The translations under genes were made by a program, and so were the position numbers. Shown piece after piece: positions 46,242 through 58,597 of a stretch of 64,000 nt of DNA. The notes below the pieces were generated by a model. It had not been told where the DNA came from, did no database searches, and saw nothing but the letters and a program-made list of their open reading frames with translations. Positions within the stretch are counted from its first letter, which is position 1, and each line of letters begins with the position of its first letter. This stretch comes from Xiphydria camelus. Taxonomy: Eukaryota > Arthropoda > Insecta > Hymenoptera > Xiphydriidae. The stretch is from positions 14,950,232 through 15,014,231 of the forward strand of contig OY783199.1 in NCBI GenBank assembly GCA_963678675.1. Direction: 5' to 3'.

Positions 46242-48861
46242 CAGTCAAATTTCCGTATAAATCGAAAATTGAGACATACGGGCGAAAACTTGGGAAAAGG
46301 TGTGTTTTGATGTTATTAATCGAGGGAACATATTAAAAGAAAAATCACCAACCGGGTACGGCTGTAAAAAATTATTTATTGTTGAAAAAATCGGTTCTTC
46401 GCTAATATTTTGAAAACTACGTGACCTATTGAAAAATAGTTAAGACAAAAGTTGTAGATAATAAAATTGTCTACAAAAAAGCTATTACACTTTTTACCCC
46501 CTATCTTCAACGCCTAACAAGCTAGGACCTCCAGATGAGTTGAAATGTTCAAATATTCATAACAAATCCAAAAATTAAGATGTTTGCAATTTTATTTTTT
46601 GTAACCCGTTTAGAAAAATCTCATCATTTTTCCTAGCGAAACCAAATTTTGATTTTCATTGTTGTTTACACATGATTGATTTTTAAAGTTTTAAATGCTT
46701 GAATTTACATAGAAATTTGCAATTAAAAATTTTTTAAATTATACCATCGTTTATTTTGGATTGTTTCTGAATAAAAAGATAAATAGCAATTCAACGTGTC
46801 TCATCTGGTTTGCAAGATATGCTAAATTGAAAAGGAAGGAGATTTATGCGATGATCACCACTGACTACACAAACTGTGCCAAACATATAGACGTTTGTGT
46901 GCGCGCGCTGCTGCAGTTGCTGCGAGGGTTAGTGAGGCAGAGGGTTGGTCTCGGCGTTTCGGAGTAACTGTTCCTTTGCAGGGGATTCGTAGCATCCTGA
47001 CCATATGAATACCTCGCCAACCTAGTAGCCCAGGCAGTGTGCCTTATCTTATTTCCATTAGCTTCTTTCCAGCGCCTCCCTAAGTAAACGGTTCTATTTT
47101 TGGTTGATCAACAAAATTGATTCAATTTCATTGAACAGTGCTTGAAGAATCAAATTTTTGAAAATCGCGTCACGCACGCGTTCCAAGAGTGTCTGGAATT
47201 CGTATCTACACTTTAACACATTACGGTATGTTCAAATAGCCAAAAAAGCAAAAATCGATGTTTTTGCACATACGACTTCCTATCTTAGCAGGGCAGAATA
47301 TCATTTATGAGAACAGTTGGAAACATCGTTGCATTTTTTTTGCTCTTACATTTTGTTATGGGAATTTTTGGCTGCCGAAAATTTTGTTCATGATTTTCTA
47401 TGATAATTGTCGAAAAAACATTTGAAACACTGAATGAAACAATGAAATTTGCTTTTCCATAACGCTTTTAAAGTGTAAATGTGCGTGTGGCAAAATCCCA
47501 TTCGTCAAAATAAATGTTTATGGTGTCAAAATACGGTGTGCTTCAAATGTTTTTTCGACAACTATCACCCAAAATTATGAACAAAATCTTCGGCAGCCAA
47601 AAATCCCTATGACGAAATGTAAGAGTAAAAAAACGCAACGATGTTTCCAACTGTTGTTACAAATAATATTGGTTCACCTCAATAAGGAAGAAAATAATGT
47701 AAAACTATGAAAAACGTTGAAACTATTATTTTATTCGGTAATGTAAACCACTTTCTATAACAAGAAGTGGTGCAATCAAATGAAAAAAAAGAGTTAATAA
47801 AGAAAAAAGAAAAAAAACCAATGAGATTTGAACCCACGACATCGAAACTCCCAGCCCGGCAACTTGACCGTTGCGCTATCGAAGCATTGGTGATATAATG
47901 TACGCCAATTCCAGACACTTGGAACGCGTGCGTGACGCGATTTTCAAAAATTTGTTTCTTCAAGCACTGTTCAATGAAATTGAATCAATTTTGTTGATCA
48001 ACCAAAAATAGAACCGTTTACCTAGGGAGGCGCTGGAAAGAAGCTAATGGAAATAAGATAATGCACACTGCCTGGGCTACTAGATTGGCGAGGTATTCAT
48101 GGTCAGGATGCTACGAATCCCCTGCAAAGGAATAGTTACTCCGAAACGCCGAGACCAACCCTCTGCCTCACTAACACTCGCAGCAACTGCAGCAGCGCGC
48201 GCACACAAACGTCTATATGTTTGGCACAGTTTGTGTAGTCAGTGGTGATCATCGCATAAATCTCCTTCCTTTTCAATTTAGCATATCTTGCAAACCAGAT
48301 GAGACACGTTGAATTGCTATTTATCTTTTTATTCACAAACAATCCAAAATAAAGGATGGTATAATTTAAAAAATTTTTAATTGCAAATTTCTATGTAAAT
48401 TCAAGCATTTAAAACTTTAAAAATCAATCATGTGTAAACAACAATGAAAATCAAAATTTGGTTTCGCTAGGAAAAATGATGAGATTTTTCTAAACGGGTT
48501 ACAAAAAAGAAAATTGCAAAGATCTTAATTTTTGGATTTGTTATGAATATTTGAACATTTCAACTCATCTGGAGGTCCTAGCTTGTTAGGCGTTGAAGAT
48601 AGGGTAAAAAGTGTAATAGCTTTTTTGTAGACAATTTTATTATCTACAACTTGTGTCTTAACTATTTTTCAATAGGTCACGTAGTTTTCAAAATATTAGC
48701 GAAGAACCGATTTTTTCAACAATAAATAATTTTTTTACACACTTCGCCGGGGGGGGGATTCTTCTTTTAATATGTTCCCTCCATTAATAACATCAAAACA
48801 CACCTTTTCCCAAGTTTTCGCCATTATGTCTCAGTTTTCGGTTTAAACGGAAATTTGACTG
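46242..48861. mobile_element. Palindromic element G1 (about 2.6 kb)
   Basis: The ends CAGTCAAATTTCCGTATAAA and the complement ending TTTGACTG frame two arms (46242-47430 and about 47520-48861) that are reverse complements with scattered differences. The right arm holds a tRNA-like module (47820-47886) that is missing from the left arm. No transposase is present. Nearly all of the sequence recurs, twice, within the larger element at 57581-63874. Confidence 0.7.
47820..47886 (-). other. tRNA-like Pol III module in G1
   Basis: On the minus strand, TAGCGCAACGG fits a Pol III A box and GGTTCAAATCT fits a B box at 10 of 11 positions, about 44 bases apart. A possible anticodon loop CTGGGAG lies between. 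Pairing of the stems is only partial, so this is tRNA-derived rather than a functional tRNA. Confidence 0.55.
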
Positions 48862-49318
48862 CGAGTGGCACACCCCTAAAACGCATGGAGTTTCTTCTCG
48901 AGAGGTCGCGAGCGTGCGCGTCATGTGTGTGCGATAGACTATAGGTACTCGTACAGGTATAGGCAGTCGCGTGCCACGAAGGTCTCCGCGCGTTCGTCGA
49001 CATGTAACCGCGTTTTTCTGACGAGGTATAGCGAGAGGGGCCAATGTGCGACGCCTTCTTCCGCGCCAATACACGCTATACGCGGTCTCTTGGCAGACTT
49101 CGCGTATATATTTTCGTTCAAATTACACACTGCGTCGTCGGTACCGCTTTAAGAGAGCAACGCGCGTATCTGATACGCGACCTTTAGGGGAATCGATGTT
49201 AAAGGTCAGGATGCAGAATATAACCGGACCTCGACTCGCGGGGAGGCTTCCTCGGGGCTGAAAATAATTTCAGCGACGAGGAACTTGATCGGAGACTTGG
49301 GACGATCTCACTTTTTTT
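48862..49318. other. CpG-rich non-coding DNA
   Basis: No domain-bearing frame. Arg/Thr-rich frames overlap on both strands. Confidence 0.35.
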
Positions 49319-49707
49319 TGTTGGATTTCCGTCGAAATCTAATCTCCGTGCAAAGTTCAACTACCTGAGGGATTTGGCCTAGCTGTACGGAGGGGACGCG
49401 TCATTGCTTAATGGCTTTTTCATAGAAAGATATATATAAAAGGAAATGTCCCTGCTGAACTTTTTCCTTGGAAGTTTACAGGGTATGAACCCGTTAGATG
49501 GTCAAAGTAGGAACCAGGAGGGGTGGTCGCCACGCCGATACCTGGGTGTATGCATAGTCCCCGATTACTCTATTCAGTCAATCTCTCCTAGATTCTCATA
49601 CAACTCAGTTCGTGCCCTCTAACTGAAATAGAGTCTTGTGTAAAATAAAGTGATAGAGTATAAATCGAATGCGGTGTCTCGTTATTCCTTAGCCCTATAT
49701 TCCAATA
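49319..49707 (+). repeat. Copia 5' LTR
   Basis: It starts TGTTGGATTTCCG and ends CTATATTCCAATA, 389 bp. The last 84 bases are matched at 52225-52308. It contains TATATATAAAAGG near 49430, a likely promoter TATA box. Confidence 0.7.
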
Positions 49708-49721
49708 GGTTATGGGCCCAG
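49708..49721 (+). promoter_or_regulatory. Copia primer binding site
   Basis: GGTTATGGGCCCAG directly follows the LTR. Copia elements are known to use this initiator-tRNA-Met-complementary sequence. Confidence 0.7.
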
Positions 49722-49796
49722 GGCAACGACGAGTGGCATAAACATTTAATGCGGAAACAATACGTAAAATAAAGTAGCCTACTCGCGTAAAATAAA

Positions 49797-51787
49797 ATGG
49801 ATTTAAAGAAATGGAACCGGAATATCAAACCGTTTGACGGAGAACGGTATAGTCTATGGAAGATCCGGGTTTGTTCCTTGTTAAACGAATTAGACGTATT
49901 GAAAGTGATAGACGAGGAAAAACCCGCGATAGATGAAGATAAAACTTGGGAGAAAGCGGAAAGAGTGGCAAAGAGTGCAATCGTCTTAAACGTAGAAGTG
50001 GAGAATGTAAATCAAAAGGGCTTTAAACCGAACAACTTTTCAAGCAGGCTCAATACGAATTTTAAGAAGAAAAACGGAATAAAATGCCATTACTGTGGCA
50101 AACGTGGGCACATAAAAGCAGATTGTTTTCATTACAAGAAAAGTGTAAAACCGAAGTTTAACGAGAAGAAAAAGTACGCGCAGGCAGCACAGGCAAAGGA
50201 GATATCATCAGGGGCAAACAAATCAAGTTTTGCATTCATGACAGGAGAGTGCACTCATGAGTTAAGAACAAATAATAACGTCAATTTCATTTTGGATTCT
50301 GGAGCATCGGACCACATCATAAATAGGAAGGATCTGGCGGAGGGGTTCATGGAACTGGACGTACCCGTAAGAATAGCAGTGGCAAAACACAACGAGTTCA
50401 TCACCGCTACAAGGAGAGGCAGCTTAAACGTGACGAGTGACCAAGGCATCGGTGGAGTCCTGGAGGATGTTTTATATTGTCCCGAGGTGCCACAGAACCT
50501 GCTCTCCGTTTCCAAGATGCGAGCCGCAGGATTGACGATTATTTTTGGCGCAAGCGGTGTTAAAATTGTAAAAGATGGTAAGACCATTCTGAGGGGTGAG
50601 TCATCAAATAGTTTAATCACTGTTAGCTTCAAAATAAATTCAAAGGTAGTCAACACAGTAAATGCAAAATTAGATTATGAGATCTGGCATAAAAGGCTAG
50701 GGCATATAGGGAAACAGAAGTTTTCGGAATTGAAAAACAAAGAAATGTTCGAGGATATAAAACGACTTGAATCAATAATTCCGAATGAAAAACTATGTGA
50801 GGCATGTATAAAAGGTAAGCAACCGTGTTTGCCTTTTAACAAAGAAAAGAACAAAGAGTACGTAAAAAGGCCATTATTCGTAGTTCATTCAGATGTAGCG
50901 GGTCCTGTCACTCCTCCTACGGTGAATAACAAAAATTATTTTGTACTATTTATTGATCAATATACACACTACTGTGTTTCATATTTGATAGAATACAAAT
51001 CGGAAGTTTTTAATGTGTTTAAAGATTTTGTGGAAAAAAGCGAAGTCAAGTTCAATTCAAAATTAGTAAATTTGTATTGCGATAACGGGGGGAGCATTTA
51101 TCAAATGAAATGAAGGGCTACTGTATGGAAAAAGGTATTAGTTATCACTTGACAGTCCCTAGGACCCCACAGTTGAATGGTGTGGCTGAACGTATGGTGA
51201 GAACCATAACGGAAAGAGCGAGAACGATGGTGGTTGGTGCAGAACTAAAAAAGGAGTTTTGGGGTGAAGCAGTTTTGACTGCCACTTATTTAGTTAACAT
51301 TACTCCAACCAAAGCTCTGAATAACAATAAGACACCATTCGAAATGTGGCATGAAAGAAGGCCACAGTTAAAATATCTAAAGGTATTCGGTTCAACTGTA
51401 TATGTTCATAATAAAACTAGTAGAGGTAAATTCGATGAGAAATCATGGAAGGGTATACTAGTCGGCTATGAACCGAACGGCTATAAAGTGTGGGATGGTG
51501 AAAAGGGTAAATTCACTGTTGTGAGGGATGTCATTGTGGATGAGACTGATTTCGTGAAGTCCAGGCCCACAGCTGGGGCAGGTGAAATGGAAAGTATCCA
51601 TGATGATAATGGGACAGATGGAGAAATGAAATCAGTGGAGTCTCTGGTATCTGGTGAAGGTAAAATCCCAAAGAAAATGCACAGATTGGATAATCTAGAG
51701 CATGGAAACTCACCAGTATGTGGTGAAGGGAAATTACCGAAGGAAATGCACAGGTTGGATAACCTAGAGCATGAGGAGATACACTGA
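49797..51787 (+). pseudogene. Copia gag-protease-integrase polyprotein, frameshifted and truncated
   Basis: Two frame segments, 49797-51113 and 51110-51787, encode a shortened gag with a CCHC knuckle (residues 97-110, CHYCGKRGHIKADC), an aspartic protease with DSGAS at D167, a GAG-pre-integrase His/Cys region (WHKRLGH, CEACIKGKQPC) and an integrase. Integrase acids are D366 (HSDVAG), D429 (CDNGG) and, after the shift, the Glu of NGVAERM. The break lies in a G6 run near 51086-51091. The C-terminus ends in two copies of a Lys/Leu-rich repeat with KMHRLDNLEH. Gag is much shorter than usual, and reverse transcriptase is absent. Confidence 0.85.
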
Positions 51788-52205
51788 AAAAAAAATTGGT
51801 TCATTCAACCATCGGTGAGGTTGAATACGGCGAACCTGACGGTGTAATTGTTTCAAGTAGATATTCACTTATTTAAACTTCAAATTGGTTGCTTCAACTC
51901 TATTTAGTTTTCCTCGCACTCTTATAGCATTGAAACAATTGCACCGTGAGGTTCGCCGTATTTAACTTAACCGATGGTTGAATGAAGCAGATCTTTCTTT
52001 CAGTGTACTAGAGGACTGTACAGGGTGCTCTCTATCAATGAAATCAGTGGACTCTCTGGTATCTGGTGAAGGTAAAATCCCAAAGAAAATGCACAGATTG
52101 GATAATCTAGAGCATGGAAACTCACCAGTATGTGGTGAAGGGAAATTACCGAAGGAAATGCACAGGTTGGATAACCTAGAGCATGAGGAGATACCAGAGG
52201 ACTGT
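51613..52205 (+). repeat. Tandem duplication in the Copia C-terminal region
   Basis: A block of about 160 bases (51625-51780) is repeated at 52043-52191 almost unchanged. Each block itself encodes two related repeats (GEGKIPKKMHRLDNLEH and GEGKLPKEMHRLDNLEH). The first block is followed by a MITE. Confidence 0.75.
51782..52005. mobile_element. TA-target MITE, CACTGAAA ends, inside Copia
   Basis: 224 bp with inverted ends CACTGAAAAAAAA then TTCATTCAACCATCGG, and TA at 51780-51781 and 52006-52007. The second tandem repeat at 52185-52200 preserves the uninterrupted sequence GAGGAGATACCAGAGG, so insertion came after the duplication or hit only one unit. Confidence 0.8.
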
Positions 52206-52224
52206 ACAGGGTGCTCTCTATCAA

Positions 52225-52308
52225 TGAAATAGAGTCTTGTGTAAAATAAAGTGATAGAGTATAAATCGAATGCGGTGTCTCGTTATTCCTTAGCCCTATA
52301 TTCCAATA
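52225..52308 (+). repeat. Copia 3' LTR remnant
   Basis: 84 bases matching 49624-49707 almost exactly. The rest of the LTR was lost in the deletion that joined it to the tandem repeat. Confidence 0.75.
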
Positions 52309-52315
52309 TTTTTTT

Positions 52316-53062
52316 CTGTACCTTTCCCTCTCTACATTGTCTCCTATATTTTATAAAAATATGTAGTTAAGGAGGAAATTAGAGTTAGTTGAGAAAAATT
52401 ATGTGGACTGAAATGGACTGAGAATATTATGCTTTTTTTCGGAATTTTTTGGAAATTATTTTGTATCGCTTTAGCCTGTAATATAACGATTGGAAAAACA
52501 TTTACAGGTACATATTTGGACATTTTCCGTCTTCTTCGATTCAAGTGTTGAAGCTTTAGATTTATTTCCAATTTGAAAACCGGCTTAATATAAGCATGCT
52601 TTAATTGCAATTCCTTCTTGAATTTATAACGCATCCCACGGACAGTATAGTACACCGAGAAATTATCGATGTCTCGATAACGCGCGCCAAGTATGATATA
52701 TTTCATCCGAATGGGGAAAGATCCACGTAAAGGGTGTCTCGATCGTTCGTTTCCAAGAAAACCCGTCCTTCGCGGAGTCGCGCGCCGAAGGAAGCGATCC
52801 TGGCAAAAAGTCGCTCGATCGGGACACGTTAAGTGCAGGTAATTAAATTCGTATCACCGCGTCGATCGAGATTTATAATCGCAATTAATCGCGAGGCCTG
52901 ATCGGCCACTCGGTCAACGCGCGCTTGTATCGGCCCACCCGATAGAGCGATTATCATTAATTACAATCTCCAATCAGGACGTCGTAATGGTTTGCTAACA
53001 ACGGGGCCGAGCCGGCGTCTAGACCTATAAGGAATAGTCCAATCAAATTATACATTGAGCGA
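52316..53062. other. Non-coding DNA
   Basis: AT-rich, then CpG-rich. No gene supported. Confidence 0.35.
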
Positions 53063-53717
53063 TGCATCAAATCAGGTATTTTTGCTTTTTTGATATGTTG
53101 TTTATGATGAAAAGAGGATGTTAAATCCAAGTTTTCGACCTCGGCAGATGACCGGATCATTGTCAAAAATCAAGAAAATCTCGAAATTTTTGTCATTTTT
53201 TTAGTTCTTGTCGATTTTGACTCGGAAGGACTGGTTTTTCATAAAAGATCATCGTAACCATTTTTGAAGTAGATTAAATTTGCAATAATTTGAGATCTGA
53301 ATGGTTATTGTAGCTCCAATAGTTTCGAAGATATAGCTTTTCAAAATTTGGCTAATTTTTGAAGTTACACGATTTTTATCAAAATTTCACAATTTTCAGT
53401 GCCGTTCATGTATCTGAAGGCCTAGTATATTGTTTAGAAACCCTCTCCCACCCGTTCACTCTCCTAGGATCTCAGGAGACTTCAAAGTGACCCTTCCCCC
53501 TCAATCACTTGAGCAAAAAATGAGTTATTATTTGTATTTTTATTTACAAACGTGGGTATGTGTAAAAATCAAGGTATTGACAATTACTTACGATGTCTTT
53601 AATTTTTTTTTGGGATTATCATTATCATTAATATTATATTAAAAAGAAATACTTGTATAATACGTCGATGAAAAGTAACTGAAAATCTGACATCAATTTT
53701 GAAGATGTGTTTATTTT

Positions 53718-55127
53718 AATCAAATTTTGCCCTCTTTGATGGACCTGTTTGGTCCAAGACGTCGTCTCCTGAGATGTCAGGAGGGTTTTCAAGAATACCC
53801 GAGACGGGCACCCACAATTCTTCGTTTAATTCATCTTCGTCTGGCAGGTCATCCGTGGGTGAATAATTGAGGTTTAATGTGACCTCAGGAATGTTGTCAT
53901 ATGAGACTCCATCACAGTGGATGCAAACTACGGAGCACTTCAGTCCAACCTTCCTGCAGCTGCAGATGATGCTGCTGCAGCCGTTTTTGCAGCCGCAAGA
54001 GATGAGCTCAAGGAGATGTTGTGGCGCCGCGTCTTTTGTCATGATTTGAGGGCTGAGACCTTGGGAAGTGCGCAGCCACCCCCAGTCAAGAGGCTCCTTG
54101 TTAACTCCTAACCACTTCTGGACCTGTGAAAAAAGAAAATGCGTACAAATCAAGTTAAATCATCAATTTCTTACCAAAGCAATCAAAAAGCAAATATGCA
54201 GGTAGCTGAATGGTATTCAAAGGCTATTTTACCTGATGATAGGTGCGCAGCGAGTGAAATCTGATTGAATTCTGGGTAGGAGGCAATCTCGCTAGGTTAA
54301 TGTTTGTTTTTACCGCAGCCTTTGTGAACAAATTGTATCTCAAATCGTCCAGGTTCTGCGTTTTGTGCAGTCCTCCATAAAGAGCAATTGCGATATGCTC
54401 GCCTGCAGCTGCAATATCATATGGGTTGGCGTTGCCGTTCAAGAAAATAGCAGCAGTGTGATCAAGGTCTCGATGTTTTTGAAACGCGGTGACAATTTTT
54501 GTTTTCCCTTGCCCAAAGAATGAAGACGTGGAGTCACATCCACTGAAGGCGTGGATGACAAGAAGGAGTTGAGGATTAATGCAATCATATTTGAAAGAGG
54601 TGTTGGTGTAGGTCACATCATGTAGACCTCGTCCATATTTTATAAAAAATATATTCCGACGGTTTGGTGGTGTGATGCCTGTGAGCAAGACTAGCAAGTC
54701 CACATCCTCACCAACAATTACGACATCGTGAGTAGTGGAGAAAGAGATTGCTGTTGTTATTATAAGTCTATCGGCATCTTCTGTAGCCTGTAATGTTGGA
54801 ATATTGTGTTTCTCCATTTGTGTCCTCAAGAAGTCAATGAACCGAATTTTATTGTTTTCGTTGGATAGGAACTTTTCTTGAGACACTTTAGCAACTGTAC
54901 TGGCGTCCAATAAAATTTGAGGGCATATAGCAGCCTTGGATCTGCGAATATGCTCAGAGCTCTTCGTGCTTTTCTCTACAGCCTCAGTCGGATAGCCATC
55001 AAAAACTACTGTGACATTGAGTCCATAGTGAGTAGTGAGGTATTGGATATACCTAGCAGCTATTACCTCAAATGAGGAGTTTTTAGGCCATATAACTTTG
55101 TGGAGCAAATGTCCACCATCTACTGTC
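53718..55127 (-). pseudogene. FEN1/PIN-like nuclease with Cys-rich tail, 5' end replaced
   Basis: Two minus-strand exons, 55127-54234 and 54123-53718, are joined by an intron with GTAAAA and TTCACAG borders in phase 0. The product resembles the FEN1/XPG-like PIN fold: VTVVFDGYP, then EDADRLIITTAI, then VIVGEDVDLLVLL, then HAFSGCDSTSSFFGQGK supply acidic metal-binding residues. The tail has a Cys-rich segment, CGCKNGCSSIICSCRKVG, reminiscent of CXC or tesmin-type repeats, and an acidic end (DDLPDEDELNEELW). Upstream of the sequence TVDGGHLLHKVIW the frame runs into the antisense of the duplicated tail, so the native N-terminus is missing. Similar proteins occur in many arthropods, often as transposon-like multicopy genes; I cannot name the family. 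Confidence 0.65.
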
Positions 55128-55357
55128 CACTGAAGTGCTCCGTAGTTTGCATCCACTGTGAGGGAGTCTCATGTGACAACGTTCCTGAGGTCACATTAAA
55201 CCTCGATTATTCACCCACGGATGACCTGCCAGACGAAGATGAATTAAACGAAGAATTGTGGGTGCCCGTCTCGGGTATTCTTGAAAACCCTCCTGACATC
55301 TCAGGAGACGACGTCTTGGACCAACCAGGTCCATCAAAGAGGGCAAAATTTGATTAA
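55128..55357 (+). pseudogene. Duplicated C-terminal tail of the nuclease gene
   Basis: This inverted copy encodes HCEGVSCDNVPEVTLNLDYS and continues to the SKRAKFD end, parallel to the tail of the minus-strand gene. The differences (for example SCDN here against SYDN there) show the arms have diverged slightly; the Cys form here is probably ancestral. Confidence 0.7.
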
Positions 55358-56009
55358 AATAAACACATCTTCAAAATTGATGTCAGATTTTCAGTTATTT
55401 TTCATCGACGTATTATACAAGTATTTCTTTTTAATATAATATTAATGATAATGATAATCCCAAAAAAAATTAAAGACATCGTAAGTAATTGTCAATACCT
55501 TGATTTTTACACATACCCACGTCTGTAAATAAAAATACAAATAATAACTCATTTTTTGCTCAAGTGATTGAGGGGGAAGGGTCACTTTGAAGTCTCCTGA
55601 GATCCTAGGAGAGTGAACGGGTGGGAGAGGGTTTCTAAACAATATACTGGGCCTTCAGATACATGAACGGCACTGAAAATTGTGAAATTTTGATAAAAAT
55701 CGTGTAACTTCAAAAATTAGCCAAATTTTGAAAAGCTGTATCTTCGAAACTATTGGAGCTACAATAACCGTTCAGATCTCAAATTATTGCAAATTTAATC
55801 TACTTCAAAAATGGTTATGATGATCTTTTATGAAAAACCAGTCCTTCCGAGTCAAAATCGACAAGAACTGAAAAAATGTCAAAAATTTCGAAATTTTCTT
55901 GATTTTTGACAATGATCCGGTCATCTGCCGAGGTCGAAAACTTGGATTTAACATCCTCTTTTCATCATAAACAACATATCAAAAAAGCAAAAATACCTGA
56001 TTTGATGCA

Positions 56010-57578
56010 GCGTTCACCCCCTTTTCATGTTTAATTAGAAGGACCCTTACCTCGGCGCCTCTCACTCGCGTCCTGTAGCCGCGTTTGATAAGTTTGTCGC
56101 GTTGTCAATATCCGGCGTCTGATTGGCCGACTCCGTTCCCTCGAAGTCGTGCTCTAGGGGCCTCCTTTAATACTTGACATTCCGGAAGGGTCGTTTTGCA
56201 TGCATAAGTGGGGCGGAATCTGCTTCTAGTTCGTTAAAAAAAAAGAAAAGGAGTTATTCACCCTAGGGGCTTTTTTCTTCTTTCCTTTCTTCTCGAGTTT
56301 ATTAATCATCTCAGTCGACTTGAGAAACTAGAGGTCGAAAACCGGATATCGTCTGAATATTCCACGCTGCAATTTACTTATATCGCTGCCTGAAAATAAC
56401 AAGGTTCCATGTTATATGGAACCTTGTTATTCTCAGGCAGCGATATATGCACTGAGAAAATGGTTTATTGATAATTAATAAATATAACTTGAAATACAGC
56501 GAACAAAATATTTCGTTAGGGCGAGAAAATAAATGTGTGATGTAAAAATCTTTATTTCATTCAAATGGTAGTCTCAAAGGATCTAATTGCGCCGAATAAA
56601 TATCGTAATAGAGTTAACGAATGTTTACTTGACGCGATAAAATATTTATTTCGCCATATTTAAACAAACTTTTATTAACTACAGATAATCTGTTTCTTTT
56701 TTTGGTGTACAAATCTCTCTATATGTCTTTAAGAATGGTAGATTCTTACTAACACATATACGGCAAAGCGATCCGATTAGATACCGTCGTTAATTAAAAT
56801 CGAGTTTAATGAGTAACGTCTGAAGAGGAGCGAGCGTTTTTTATAGAGGTACGCTTAAATCTGCTTCTCATATCAAGAAGTAATTTACAATCGGCTCGAA
56901 GCGATTGATGAAAATTGCTAAAAATCCCGCGGAACGTCATGCGCGGCTGAGTTTAATCCGATGAGATTTTCCCTGATTGTGAGTGTATGTCGAGTACATT
57001 AGGATAAATGTGTCTATATAAAGTCACTAAAAATCATATATCTCGAATACGACGCTCTCTCTCAGAAGTTATCTATATCTGAAGCGCCGAAAACAAATTA
57101 CCACAACAGCCGGAAATATTGCCGCAATGGCTAATAATAACCTCGACTTCCAGAGGTGTATTCCGGTAAGTGCAAACTGGAAAGTTTCTCGGAATATTGC
57201 GTCGAGGTTTTTAGGGGTACGGTTTAATTGCCCTTAAATTACGATCGCGATAGACCGACACGCTTGTGCTTACGTTTGATTCCATAATCCTTGCGGAAAT
57301 TCGCGCGTGGGATCACCGATTCTCGCGCGCGGAGCCTCACAAATAAAACCTGCCTTTGTAGTTCTCTTTTTCAATCCGCGAGCTGCCCGAACGAGGTCGT
57401 CGTTAATTAGTATCGAGTTTAACGAGCAACACGAGCAGATACGCGTTTTACGGGGCGAGCCCGACGGAGATAGTCGCGGGGGGCGAATGCCAAAATCCGA
57501 GCGGTGACGTCAGGTCGTGAAAAGGTCACGTGTGACGGCGGCGACCGCGGTGCCAGTCGCATGAGCGGGCGAGATTAC
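56010..57578. other. Non-coding DNA with one strong hairpin
   Basis: No gene supported. It contains the hairpin at 56379-56447. A possible degenerate MITE follows it (GCACTGAGAAAATGG near 56449, and TTTTTTTGGTGTA near 56708). Confidence 0.35.
56379..56447. repeat. Compact hairpin with about 31-bp arms
   Basis: TATATCGCTGCCTGA and ATAACAAGGTTCCAT pair with ATGGAACCTTGTTAT and TCAGGCAGCGATATA across a 5-6 base loop, with one or two mismatches. The size fits a pre-miRNA or a fold-back relic; sequence alone cannot decide. Confidence 0.5.
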
Positions 57579-58597
57579 TAGTCCAGTAAAATTTCCGTAT
57601 AAATCGAAAATTGAGACATACGGGCGAAAACTTGGGAAAAGGTGTGTTTTGATGTTATTAATCGAGGGAACATATTAAAAGAAAAATCACCAACCGGGTA
57701 CGGCTGTAAAAAATTATTTATTGTTGAAAAAATCGATTCTTCGCTAATATTTTGAAAACTACGTGACATATTGAAAAATAGTTAAGACAAAAGTTGTAGA
57801 TAATAAAATTATCTACAAAAAAGCTATTACACTTTTTACCTTATCTTCAACGCCTAAGAAGCTAGGACCTCCAGATGAGTTGAAATGTTCAAATATTCAT
57901 AACAAATCCAAAAATTAAGATTTTTGCAATTTTTTTTTTGTAACCCGTTTAGAAAAATCTCATCATTTTTCCTAGCGAAACCAAATTTTGATTTTCATTG
58001 TTGTTTACACATGATTGATTTTTAAAGTTTTAAATGCTTGAATTTACATAGAAATTTGCAATTGAAAAAATTTTCAATTATACCATCGTTTATTTTGGAT
58101 TATTTCTGAAGAAAAAGATAAATAGCAATTCAACGTATCTCGCCTGGTTTGCAAGATATGCTAAATTGAAAAGGAAGGAGATTTATGCGATGATCACCAC
58201 TGACTACGCAAACTGTGGCAAACATATATAGTGTCGCACCGCTCTCACTCACGTCGCCCTGACGTTTGTGTGCGCGCGCTGCTGCAGTTGACTGCGAGTG
58301 TCAGTGAGACTGAGGGATGCTCTCGGCCTTCCGGACCTTGCAGGGGTTTCATAGCATCCCGACCATGAATACCTCGCCAACCTAGTAGCCCACAGGCAGT
58401 ATGCATTATCTTATTTCCATTAGCGTATTTCCAGCGCCTCCTAGGTAAACGGTTCTACTTTTGGTTGATCAACGAAATTGATTCAATTTCATTGAACAGT
58501 GCTTTGAGAAACAAATTTTTTTAAATCGTGTCGCGCGCGCGTTCCAAGTGTCTGGAATTGGCGTACATCACCAATATCCCCAATCATCATCACCAAT

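Larger units (their letters stand above)
49319..52308 (+). mobile_element. Copia (Ty1/copia) LTR retrotransposon, internally deleted
   Basis: It consists of a full 5' LTR, a primer site, a gag-protease-integrase coding region and a short 3' LTR remnant. Runs of seven T flank both sides (49312-49318, 52309-52315), consistent with a target duplication in a T-tract. Reverse transcriptase, RNase H and most of the 3' LTR are missing. It is therefore non-autonomous. Confidence 0.85.
53063..56009. mobile_element. Element with 0.88-kb inverted repeats around a nuclease gene
   Basis: The outer ends TGCATCAAATCAGGTATTTT match in inverted orientation. Arms 53063-53946 and about 55125-56009 are reverse complements with few differences. 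The unique centre holds the body of a PIN-like nuclease gene. The arms include the last coding exon portion and its 3' flank, so the gene's tail is present twice, in opposite orientations. Flanking GCGA and GCGT might be an aged 4-bp duplication. The superfamily is unknown to me. Confidence 0.65.

Noticed and set aside
54224..55156. Taking the ATG at 55156 as the natural start of the PIN-like protein
   Set aside because: Its first residues are the antisense of the duplicated tail, so this start is a by-product of the inverted arm.
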